DNA of 64,000 nucleotides from Acytostelium subglobosum LB1. Its lineage: Eukaryota; Evosea; Eumycetozoa; Acytosteliales; Acytosteliaceae. The stretch is taken from positions 1,056,612-1,120,611 of the forward strand of contig NW_012236532.1 in assembly GCF_000787575.1 (NCBI RefSeq). The letters are read 5' to 3'. Shown here piece after piece: positions 21,676 through 32,150 of the stretch; position 1 is the first letter of the stretch, and each line of letters opens with the position of its first letter. Made by a program: the position numbers and the translations under genes. The notes beneath the pieces were generated by a model. The model worked only from the letters and a program-made list of their open reading frames with translations. It had not been told where the DNA came from and did not search any database.

Positions 21676-24316
21676 TCAATCAATCATCATTGTCACAAGT
21701 GAATTAGGATTGAGACAGATGTAGTTGATCACGGACTTGTTGGTGAAGACTTCTTTGTCAAGTGCATCAGCACTGAATTCAGCTCCTAGTTCATTCAGGT
21801 AGATAACAATGTCTAAATGACCATGCTTCATTGCTAGGTCCATCAGACATTTTCCGTCGATACGGTGTGATCATGACGAGCTGAGCCATTTGGCCAACAC
21901 CAGTCAATGAAGAGTTTCAACAATGACAAGTGACCAATTCGACATGCATACTCTACGATAAACTTGCTTGGTCGATATCCAAATCCATGTTGTCATCGGG
22001 ATGCCACGACGAATGGCTTAGATTTTCTTCAATCACTCGCCAATATCCTTGTGGAGTATTCTCCATCGCGTATCTCTCCAACATATAGAGTGTGTTTTGA
22101 AGCTGGAATGGGTCACTGAATAGCATTATAAATAGATGTGCTGGGCCAATGATTGATATCCATTCATCAAGAGACGTCCCGACACCACCTTGTGAAGGTG
22201 AAGTTGATTGAGGGAGATGAACATTCGTCCACCGTCCATTGGATCTATTCCTCCAATGGAATTTATAGCGGCTACTATCATTGAGGAGTCTGTCTTCCAC
22301 CATTCTCTTTACAACTCGATGTGATAATCCGTCCATATCCTTGCTCATCCAGAAGTATTCCATTATCTCTGGACAAACATATGGGGGATCAAACAGACTT
22401 TGGTCTTTTTCTGAAGTGAGTATCAAAGGGAATGTCGTCAGGATGTAGATGGCCACTTGTGAACATGATCCAACTGCCTTGTTGAGAATCGACAGCATCA
22501 ATACGTGGTCATCTCTCAAGCTAGGTGCATGGTCGAGCATATATTTGAACAGGTCGAGTACTTCTTGTGATGACCCCAGAGCAGTCACCTCCTCCAATCA
22601 TTTCAATCATCCCTCTCTGCACCAATAGGTCAACGCACATCAAAGGGAGTCCAATTGCCAATTTCATGAAGTAGTCGTATTCGAATTCTTCTTTGGGTAT
22701 GAGATTGTTGACAACTGTTGGCGGTGTTGGTCTGCGATATCCAAGGTGGCCAAGTATAAGATCCAGCAAATCCCTTAGGTATTCATCACCTCGCTTATAG
22801 TCGAAGTCATCGAGGAATTCGTTGAGCGCATGGTATGTTGGTAGAATGTTCATACCCTCAATGATGAAAGTAGCCATTTCCAACATTACTGATTTGCTCT
22901 CAATATTTTGCAGATGTAACAGCGCATGCTTGACACCGCCCTCTGTTCTGTTGTGATGTAGCCAGCGAGTCACATCCAAATGACCATTCCTGCAGGCGAA
23001 TTTCAGGGCTCGGTTCGTGCACCCTTCAGTGCGGTGTTGGTGAAGGAAGCGCACAATCTCTAAATGACCAGCATTGGCTGCCCCGTCCATGGCTTTGGTG
23101 GTGGCGGGCATGCCAGCTTCGTGTAGGTAGACTACCAGTTCGAGGTTTCCTGACAAGGACGCGTCGTCCAAAACATTGGGAGAGCTGCAACCAATGTGCA
23201 TAACCTCTATGAATGTTCTGATGAAGTCCAACCGTCCGTTACGTGCCGCAAGTATAAATATGTCGTAACTGGCCATTTCTGATGCTAGTTCTCCATGTTG
23301 CTGGTAATGACTGGCCAAAAACTGGATTGTGTCATCACACAATGCCATCACTGCGGTTGAAAGTTGCCAAGGATATATCTCCTTTCGCTGGCTGGCCACG
23401 TATCGAGCGACTTGAGTATGATTGTTCGTTAATTCAATACTAAGGTGCACAGAATAGTGGAATGTTGGTTCAAGTATGATGTGATCACGATAGCCATTGA
23501 CATCGAGGAAGACCATGATATCCAAGTTGTTATACATCCATGCAAAGTTGTAACATTCACTCACATTCCTTGCGAGTTCCACGTTGAGATGTGGCCGGCA
23601 ATGGATGTATTGAAGTAGTTCCATGTTGTTGCTGATTGCGATGCCCTTGATTGTTTGCTTTGAGACAAATAACTTGTTATTCTTCTCCAGGAGAGGAAAC
23701 AGAAGATTGACGAGAGGTAGATCGACATTATCAATGTAGTCGATTAACGATACAAACTCCTCACAGTTAAAGTGATTGATATCGAACAGCTGGGCACCAA
23801 TGATATATTGTAGTGGGGCCAAGCTCTTGACTCCAGGGTGGTGTTTGGCCACCTGGAACATGACGTCTTCAAAGGGCGTCCGCATCGACTCGTCGAGGAG
23901 TACATGTCCATGGCGTTCAAACAGTTGGCGAATAAGTTGGACGTCGCCGTTGTTTATGGCCTCGAGCAGTACAATGTCAATGTCTGGTACGAACGAAAGA
24001 CATGGCCATTGGAGATGGCTGTACTTGTCTCTGTTCATGTTGAGCAGTTCGAGAAGTCTCTTGGTGCAACCAAATCGAGCCAACAACTTTGGTGAATCAC
24101 AGATTGACCTCCATTGATATACAACCTTTGTACAACGATCTTGATCATTCGTTCTACACTCACCATCTTCATTATATCTTTTACGTTGACAACGCCATCC
24201 ATCAAAGAAGTTGTCATGTATCTCTTGGACACTTCCAAATATCAATCTTCTCAATAATATAAAATAAGTACTGATCTTACCAGATCTATATTGATTGATT
24301 GTCCAAGTTGTACCAT
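21676..24316 (-). pseudogene. Decayed ankyrin-type repeat protein gene
   Basis: The main frame (22521-24254) encodes a large helical-repeat protein with units such as AMDGAANAGHLEIVRFLHQH and FACRNGHLDVTRWLHHNR, typical of the big ankyrin-like families of dictyostelids. The frame moves three times: near 22590 (into EEVTALGSSQEVLDLFKYML), near 21960 (into KFIVEYACRIGHLSLLKLF) and near 21855 (into CLMDLAMKHGHLDIVIYL), ending at a TGA at 21676. At the 5' end the frame that encodes LLRRLIFGSVQEIHDNFF has no ATG; an ATG at 24316 lies in another frame. None of these breaks is explained by a plausible intron. The copy therefore looks broken, though sequencing errors could account for part of it. Function of the family is unknown. 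Confidence 0.75.
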
Positions 24317-24434
24317 GTATATTTGTATATATGTATAAGTATTAATAGTAATGAGTGATAGATTGAATGAATGAATGAAAGAGTGAATGTGAAGAAATCG
24401 ATTGAGCCAAAAGATGGGATTTACTGAAAGTTGG

Positions 24435-24456
24435 TTGCTGCTAAGGTTCTGCAGGG
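24435..24456 (+). repeat. Left terminal inverted repeat
   Basis: 22 bp: TTGCTGCTAAGGTT followed directly by CTGCAGGG. It pairs with 26939-26970 in inverted orientation. Confidence 0.65.
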
Positions 24457-24650
24457 GATAGTCAAGGTTACGCAGAGAATTCATTTTTCAGCGGTCTCAA
24501 TCCTTGGGTTCGAGCTGGTTCGACCCTGGACAACCCTTGGAACAGCAAGGGGAACCCTTTCAAACCTTATCTGATGTTAATTAAATATTTATATTTTTAT
24601 TGTTGTTGTTGTAGTTGTTGTTGTGGTTGTTGTTGTTGTTGTATGATAAA

Positions 24651-25778
24651 TTAGACCTTAAAGAAATCGTCGTCTCGTCCAAAGGAGTGGAACATATTGG
24701 TCAAATATGCGATAATTGTCCAGAGTGCGTTGTGTCGTTGAATGTTGTCAGAAAGGTCGCCAAGTGATCTGATTGTGTCTGACAATATGTTCCATTTCTT
24801 CATCTCTCCAAAGACATTCTCAATGATGATCCTCACCTTCTTGATTCGATTGCTCTCATCTTTCTCTCTCAGGATACGCTCGGCATCGAATCCTTCTTTG
24901 GTGACCTTGGCTTCCAATGCCTTCAACTTCTTAGATACCTTGGTCGCCTCCTTTCCTTGACGCAGGCGATGCTCATCGAGCGTGCGTTTTCTGATCATCT
25001 TGTCTGTGTACTCCATATGATCGATCAATGAAGCCGACTTGATCTTGGGGGTGATGGTGTTGGTGTAGTACTTCTGACCTCCTTTGAATCCTTTGTCACC
25101 GAGAATGACAATATCTTCATCGAACAGAGCCTGTAGTCTAGGTGCAGCATCCTTGTAGAGCGAGACGTCAGGCTGGGCGCCTCCCTCTGTCTTACCTACA
25201 TACACGATCTTGCCACGTATATCGCAAATGACCAACACTGCCAAAGAATACATTGATTTCTTGCCAGAATAAACAAGATCCTTGATCGTCTTGTGTGGCG
25301 GCACTTGAATCCTCTGCTCTGACCCGTCCACAATGAGATGAACATTGTGCTTAATACCATCTTTCCATATTTCTGCATGATTGTCTCGAAGCTCTCCATT
25401 GTGAACCACATCCTGGAAGTACCCATGGCAGTACGACTTCAATCTATCGAACACCTTGGTGAATGAGTACCTGAGCTGAGCGATTGTCAATTGATATAGG
25501 AACACACGCTCCATCATGTACCAGGGAAGGTTGTGGCGGCACCTCATGAGGAAGACGAGCATGTCCTTGTGTTCAAAAGAGTGCTTCTCACAGAGCTGAG
25601 ACACTTGACTATGGGAGAGCTTGAAGTAACTTGTGTACTCTTCATCTTGGTTGAACCATTGATCTGTAAGTGCAGAGTTGAGGGTATGGCATTTGTCAGT
25701 TAATGGACTTAGCTTGCTGGCAGCATATTTATTCTTCACCTTCTTCAAGGGTATTGTTCTTCCTCTTATTGTTCCTCC

Positions 25779-25810
<32 letters not shown>

Positions 25811-26808
25811 GGTGTTGGTGTTGCAGCTGCTTTCTTGGCCTTTGATTTAGACACTGGTTTGGTTATTGCTGGGCTTGGTGCTGCTGGGCTGGGTGCTGGG
25901 ATGGGTGGTGATGTAGTTGTTGACATCGCATTATCGTCGATATCTATCGTTGCCCTGCTGGAGATACCGGTGTTCGCTTCGCACCATTGAGTCCATTTCT
26001 CTCGTTTGTTGGTTAGATACTCGACAAGGCAGTTCCATCGACAGAAGTATACAAAGACGCCAAACGTGCTGTCTGGATGGCAACACTTCAAGATGCGAGA
26101 ACAACCCTTTGAACAGTTCTGGCAATGTTGGACAGAATCTCCAATGATAGGCTTCTCTGGATCGTGTTCTCCAATCGCAGGTACAGCAAGCTTCAAATAG
26201 GGCATTGACCTGGTATGGTTTGTAATATGTCCAACACTGCACATCATCATTTTTTGGTCGCCATAGTAGACAATGATCTTCTTCTCGATCTTGTTCTCTG
26301 GTGAATTGCAAGTCGCCTCTACTATAATCCGGTTGGGATTGGTTGGGTCTCGAACGTTGGAATGCAGGAAGCACTTGGTTTGTTTGCTAGTCTCTCCATC
26401 CATCAACTTCTTGGTATGTGTGATATTCATCAGCTCTCTATTGTTCTCTGCCGCACCTTGTTTGGTTGGCGTCTTCATTTGCTGAAGCGTGAGTGTTGAT
26501 GACAACGATGTTGGTTGTGGCTGTTGTTGTTGTGGCTGTTGTTGTTGTGGCTGTGGTTGTTGTTGTTGTTGTTGCGATAATGACTTGATGATTCCCTCTA
26601 ACTCCTCTATACGCAGCCTCAACGTGTGAGTCTCCTCCTGTGATTCTTTAGTCTGGAACATATCAATGATGATATTGTAACACAGTTTGGCGCACACGGG
26701 CAGGTGTTTGCCCAAGACCCAGATATCCAACTCAGTACCGCAGAAGAAGCATTTGACACCTGCTTGCTTAACTCTGGTGACTATTAACTGGGTTAGCTCC
26801 TCAGACAT
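24651..26808 (-). CDS. Zinc-finger/DDE transposase in two exons
   Basis: Exon 1 is 25740-26808 and exon 2 is 24651-25663, joined by a 76-bp intron (GTGAAG...CTTACAG) that keeps the frame: ...LEE/DQWFNQDEEY. The product is 693 aa. Without splicing, exon 1 stops at 25729. The N-terminus has a C-X2-C-X11-H-X3-C zinc finger (C20, C23, H35, C39), then Gln runs and a second Cys/His cluster (CQNCSKGCSRILKCCHP...CRWNC). A Thr run precedes the junction. Exon 2 holds a DDE_Tnp_4 catalytic domain with Asp in IVDGSEQ (about 469), Asp in VILGDKGFKGG (about 546) and Glu in IIIENVFGEMKKW (about 638). All three are present, so the enzyme could be active. The start is the first Met of MSEELTQLIV. Confidence 0.8.
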
Positions 26809-26938
26809 CAGATGTTGTATTATATATATGTATTAATTGGTCGCTATTACTATGTTGGAGGTTGCAAAGGGTCATCACGGGTCGGACCTTGGATTCCAAA
26901 ACAAATATTTGAAGAATCCACCCACAACACCCGTTGAA

Positions 26939-26970
26939 CCCTGCAGAACCCAAGCTAACCTTAGCAGCAA
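26939..26970 (-). repeat. Right terminal inverted repeat
   Basis: 32 bp matching the left repeat in inverted orientation except for a 10-bp insertion between the 14-mer and the CTGCAGGG octamer. Confidence 0.65.
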
Positions 26971-27089
26971 TCAAGTATCGACTTTCCCTCATTAGGGAAG
27001 TCAGGATCTATTCAAGATGGGGTACATTTGCTATCAAATCAAACAAATACAACAACAAGAGAGATACAGATACAATCAATCAACAAGTC

Positions 27090-27660
27090 ATGACTAATAC
27101 AACAACAACACCAACAGGCGATATATATGATAGATTAAAGACATTGGGCATTGAGTTGGGCAAGCCAGCAGTGTCAGTTGCATCGTTTGTGATGAGTGCT
27201 CAGACTGGTAACTTGGTGTTTGTATCGGGCCACATTGCAAAGAGACAGGATGGCTCGGTTTGGATTGGTAAGCTAGGCGATGGCATCAATACGGACGAGG
27301 GTAAGAGGGCCGCACGTGCCATCGCCATCGACCTGATCACAACACTGCACAGCCACACTGGTGGCGACTTGAGCAAGGTGAAGCGCATCGTCAAGGTCAT
27401 GGGACTGGTCAACTCGACGCCTGTCTTCAACGAGCAGCATCTCGTCATTAACGGCTGTTCAGAACTACTCGGCCAAGTGTTTGGTGATGCCGGCAAGCAT
27501 GCCCGTTCAGCATTCGGTGTTGCTCAGATCCCCATGGGTGCATGTGTAGAGATAGAGATGATCGTAGAGGTATGTTTGATTGTGTTGTGCCTGTCTATCA
27601 TCACTCACTCACTCACTCATTGTTCCGATCAATCAGGTCCAACCAGTATCCAAGCTGTAG
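27090..27660 (+). CDS. RidA/YjgF family protein (YjgH-like)
   Basis: Exon 1 is 27090-27569 and exon 2 is 27637-27660; the spliced product is 167 aa ending in IVEVQPVSKL. The start was placed at MTNTTTT because the longer upstream frame runs into the transposon's terminal repeat. The chorismate-mutase-like fold of this family is visible in GNLVFVSGHIAKRQDG, DLSKVKRIVKVMGLVNSTP, NEQHLVINGCSELLGQVFGD, and ARSAFGVAQIPMGACVEIEM, with the conserved Arg and Glu. RidA relatives deaminate reactive enamine/imine intermediates; the longer YjgH-type branch seen here is less well characterised. The promoter region is only 120 bp from the end of a DNA transposon. Confidence 0.9.
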
Positions 27661-27804
27661 CCAAAGATGTGGCCTCAAGTGTGTCCATACCCTAACGAAC
27701 GAACGAATGAATGAATGAATGAACGAATGATTGTACCTAAGTTATATAATAGTATAATATATATATATTTGTTCGTTCTTCCAAGTTGTTTATGATGGGT
27801 CCAC

Positions 27805-30800
27805 TTAGAAGTTGTCTAGGAAGTCGTCAGTCTCTTGGCTGGAACTGGTGATGACAGTGACGGCAAAGGTCGACTCCAGCGCATTATCATGCAGGAAATG
27901 ATTGGCCATGCGCACGCCAACCTCCTCCAGACTGGACTCGGCGCCAACTCCACTGTTGGCAACATACTGCTGAGCGTGGAGACAGCTCTTGCCAATCCAC
28001 ACGTACAGTCTGTTCTCATTCTTGGACCGCAGCACAAAGAGGCCGTCGTCGACCAGATCCTCGCAGTCAAACACGCCGTACTCGTCCCACGACCCATCGT
28101 CCAGGAGTCGGTAGAGGTAGGATCGCTGGCATGATGTGCTGCCTGTTAAACTATTTACACTGCTGCTCGAGTTGGCCGCGCCGGCCGTGCCGGCTGCGGG
28201 CTGTTGCTGTTGCTGTTGTTGTTGCTGAAGATTGTTGAGCTGCTGTTGCATCATCTGCGAGATCTCCTTGTCGTAGTCGCCGACAAATCCAATCGATGTG
28301 GCGCCCTGGCCACCCAGCTGGCGCCAGAACTCCATGTCTTCCTGGCCCTGCTTCAGCTCGCGGATGTTGTTTGAACCGCCTTCATACTTTTGCAGGCGTT
28401 GGATGGCGTTGCGTGCCGCTTCGACGTAGGCCTCACCCAGGGTGCCCAAACACTGCTCGCCCACCCACAGGTAGATGGCGTCCTCCACCTTGAGTATGAA
28501 GCAGCAGCGCGCGTCCAGCGACATGTAAGACATGTTTGGTACGGCCTTGGGCACGGTGACGTTGCCCAGCATCTGCACCATGCGGTACAGCTTCTTGTTC
28601 TTGATGGGATCGCGGTGGTACTTCTTCCAGTACATCAACTGGCCGGTGAAGCCCGGGTTCGGGTTGGAGATGTAGCGTCGCTCCTTGGTGAACTCGTGCG
28701 CCGCCTTGAAGTCCCAGTCGTACTTGTGCATCAGGCACAGGATGACAAAGGCGGAGCTTCGCGAGATTCCCTGGTGGCAGTGCACGTAGACGCGGCCGCC
28801 ACGCTCGATGGCGTCCTCCACAAAGTCCAGTACCTCGTAGAAGAGGCAGGTGATGTCCTCGCCGTTGCCATCGCTGATGAACAGCGTCTTGTAGACAAAG
28901 TCGGCGGGGAAGTGGTTGGTGCACACCATGCCCGCGCAGTTGAGCACGTGCGTGATGCCAGTCTCTTTGAGCAGCTTGCTGTTGGCCGCCGGGATTCGGC
29001 TGCCCAGGTAGATGGTGTCGGTGATCTTGCTGAGCACTGGCTCAAAGTGGTCGATGAGCTCGCGCTGTGTGAACGTGTGAAAGTGTGGCGTCTGTGGCGG
29101 AGAGACATTGCCCTCGGCTGCCGTCGTGGCCAGCTTGCTTGTGAGGTTTGGCACGCGTAGTGCGCCACCAGGCTGCTTGCTCATTGGCAACGTCATGGCC
29201 GATATGTTGAGGCATGGTATCGATGAGAGTGAGTTCTGTTTGTTGTTAAAGTTGAGCAGTGGCACGAACTTGTTGCTGGGCTTCTTCGAAGTGGCTGCGA
29301 TGCTGCTCGCCGTGGTTGACGTCGACGAGGTTGCGCTCGATGCAGCGGCAGCCGCTGGAGATAGGTTGTTGGATGCCACCTTTGTCATGTCCAGCTGGTG
29401 CACTTGGCTCGTCGTGATCGGCATCGTCAAGCTCTTGATCTTGTGCATTTGAAGCTTTGGGATTGATGGCTTGGCGGGCGATGACACTGAACGACCGCGA
29501 GGCGACAGAGAAGATGACTGTGCTGTGATTGAATGTGATAGTTTGCGAAGTACTTCATATCGGGGATTGTTATAAGTTGATGATGTTGATGTTGATGTAG
29601 TTGATAATGATGATGATGTAATGTTACTGCTGTCCATCTTGTCAAGGTTGCTGAACAACAAAGAGTGAATCGATTTGCCAAACGACATCATTGTTATTGA
29701 TGGCTGTTGCTGCTGCTGCTGCTGATGCTGCAGCATGAGTGGCTTGTTGGGGAAGTTCTTGTAGATTATCTGTCGGTAGAGATGCATGCTGTCCACGTCG
29801 GCCTTGGTAGCGCGGTCCATGGCGGTGGTGGTGCCAGTCATGTTAAGGTCGTCGATAAAGAAGGACGACAGTGGTGCAAAGATGCTCGATACTAACTTCT
29901 CCTCGATCAGGCTTGAGGAGAGCGTGCTCGAGTCAATCAGATGTGAAGATGATGTCGAGGGCGTCAAGAATAGTCTTTGTACAAAGAGTGAGCATGTTCG
30001 AGGTACACGCCAATACGCTTGAGGTTGTTGTTGCTGTTGAGGTTGTGGCGCGTCTTCCGTCTCGTCATCCTCAAGTTCGTGTCGCTGAAGGGCAAAGTCG
30101 TCGCCCAACTTCATCGCCTTGGCCAGTTCTAATCCCTTGGTAAAGGATAGCGCCTTGGTCAATGGCGTGGCATTCTTTCCATTCCATATGTATATATCAT
30201 AGGAGGCCTAGAGAGAGGGATGGGGCTAGTTAGTCATCTGTCCTACGCCACTTCCACGTCCACCGTCCACGCGGAAACAAAGGAACTTACCCCTCGGTCT
30301 TGCGACGCGTCGCCATGAGCTAGGGATTCGAAACTTGTGTGTAGACCGGCGGGATAGAGCAGACCCCTGGGAGTCAGCTCGGCCTGCGCCGAATGTACCA
30401 TGGCATTCAATGATATGTTCTCGAGGTTGCTCGTGCTGCCACTGCCTATGCTCGTACAGTTGCTCGTCGTGCTACATATACTGCTGCTCCGACTCCTCAC
30501 GTCGACCCCATGATGCATGCCCAACTGTATTTGAGCCATACCGTCCACCATACTGTTGCGCTGTTGCTGTTGCTGTTGTTGTGTATCTGTTTGTTTGAGT
30601 TGTTTGACTCGCTCATTGTTGATGAGATGTAGTACGATGTAGCAATCGTTGGCGCTAAACTCGTCAAAGTGATTAAGATCGATGGCGTCGTATTGGATGA
30701 GCACGGCGGGGCTGGCGATTGTGGTGGTGTTGGTGGAGTTGATGGCGCTCAGACTGTCGCCGTGATGCGCACGCCACATGAATAAATAGGAGGTGAAGAG

Positions 30801-31310
30801 CTCGACGACTGGCGTCGTCGTGATGGGCAGTGTCGCCGGCGACTGTGTAGCATTGACATTTGATTTGACGCAAGATGTCGTGCTACTACTGCTGCTGCTA
30901 CTCCTGCTCCTCGTCCCATCTGGCAACGACGATGATGTTGATGTAGTCGTAGTCGTAGTCGTTGTCGTCGTCGTTGTAGTTGTCGTCGTGATCTTTGGTG
31001 AGACGACCAATGTGCTCACTCCACCCACGCATCCACTTCCGGCGACTCCTACGCCACTCGCATTATTACTACTGCCGCCACTCAAGTTGTTGGTAACACT
31101 GCTGGCCGCAGCGCCACCTACACTCAATGGCACTGGCATTGGCATGGGCATTGGCATTGGCATTGTGCCAACTGCTAGAGGCACAGTGCTGCTCGTTGCT
31201 TGGACATCATGATGTTGATGTTGATGCTGATGCTGAGGCTGATGTTGATGGGGCAACAAGATGTCCGATAGCTCTGGTGGTGTTCTGCTGACACCAACAC
31301 TATTGCCCAT
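27805..31310 (-). CDS. Gelsolin-repeat dual-specificity phosphatase
   Basis: Exon 1 is 30291-31310 and exon 2 is 27805-30207, joined in phase 0; 1140 aa. The protein starts MGNSVG, a possible N-myristoylation signal. Gelsolin-like segments appear before and after the phosphatase: FTSYLFMWRAHHG, DCYIVLHLIN and SYDIYIWNGKNATPLTKALS first, and ILKVEDAIYLWVGEQCLG and LFVLRSKNENRLYVWIGKS later. The catalytic domain contains KITDTIYLGSRIPAANSK, an upstream general-acid region and the HCX5R loop VYVHCHQGISRSSAFVILC. It is a dual-specificity phosphatase dephosphorylating Ser/Thr/Tyr in proteins, possibly MAP kinases, with the gelsolin folds perhaps linking it to actin or calcium (inference). Low-complexity inserts include a Met-Pro repeat, a long Thr run and Gln runs. 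Confidence 0.88.
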
Positions 31311-32150
31311 CTTTGAACCCTACGCTGATCTAGCGAGTGTCTCTCTCTATTCTATATCTTTCGTTTGTTCGTTCTTTCGTTTCTTCCTTCTTTCTTTGTG
31401 TGTTTCTATCCTTTGCTAACTCTGCATCAATGTTATTATTATTATTACTATTATTGATTGAATGAATGATTGATAAACAATGATTGATTGATTGTTGAGT
31501 GAGTGAATGTTTGAATGAATGGTTGTACAATAAATAAATAATGAATGTTATTATAACAACAAGATATATATGTTGTTGCTTTTAAATATATATATGTATG
31601 AATAAGAAGAAGAAGAAGAAGAAGTATATATATGTATATTTAGTTAATGAATGAATAAGTACTCCTAAGTGAGATATGTGTTTGTGTGTGTGTGTTTGTT
31701 TGTTGTTGATGGGAGTCGAGTGATTGGACGTACTCACACACTCTCCAACACATCAAACTTTTTATTATTTTTTTTCGATTTATCCTGTGTGTGTGTTGTG
31801 ATTGATCAATCGTTGTTATTGATCAATTAATTTAGATATATATGTGTGTGTATGTTTATAAGTTGAATCATTATGTGTGTGTGTGTGTGTGTGTGTGGGT
31901 TAGTATACATGTGGGTAACTATTATTAGAGTAATCAGTGTGTCATATGCATTAATGATTGGTAATCAATGAACATTTGATTGGTATGGATAATTGATGGA
32001 TAATAAAGTCCAATGAAAGTTAAGGGTAAGGATAAGGGTGCAAGACCACTTTGTCCTTTATAAAGTACACTTTATTAGTTCGGCTGGGTCTTGGGGACCA
32101 GGGGTGTGTCCATTGATCGGGACATGGGAGGGTGGGGTGATGGACCCTGA
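31311..32150. other. Intergenic with microsatellites
   Basis: 5' flank of the phosphatase gene and 3' flank of the second ComC-like gene. It contains AAG, TATA and TG repeats (TG run about 31873-31898) and a short AAGGGT tract at 32020-32040. No gene is supported. Confidence 0.5.

Larger units (their letters stand above)
24435..26970 (-). mobile_element. DDE_Tnp_4-type (Harbinger/ISL2EU-like) DNA transposon, apparently complete
   Basis: A 2.5-kb element carries one two-exon transposase gene (24651-26808) and is bounded by imperfect inverted repeats. The left end 24435-24456 reads TTGCTGCTAAGGTT then CTGCAGGG. The right end 26939-26970, read on the minus strand, has the same 14-mer, a 10-bp insertion, then the same CTGCAGGG. 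No target-site duplication could be fixed. The left end lies about 120 bp from the decayed ankyrin gene and the right end about 120 bp upstream of the RidA start codon. Superfamily placement rests on the catalytic domain; choosing between PIF/Harbinger and ISL2EU needs a profile search. Confidence 0.7.

Noticed and set aside
24500-24540. GGTTCGACCC, resembling a tRNA T-arm
   Set aside because: The flanking bases do not form the T stem and there is no D-arm upstream; it lies just inside the transposon end.
26934-27089. N-terminal extension of the RidA gene starting at 26934
   Set aside because: The extension reads through the transposon's terminal repeat and has no RidA similarity; the Met at 27090 fits the family length.
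28390-29160. 256-codon plus-strand open frame across the phosphatase gene
   Set aside because: Antisense shadow caused by the high third-position GC of the phosphatase exon; no family features.
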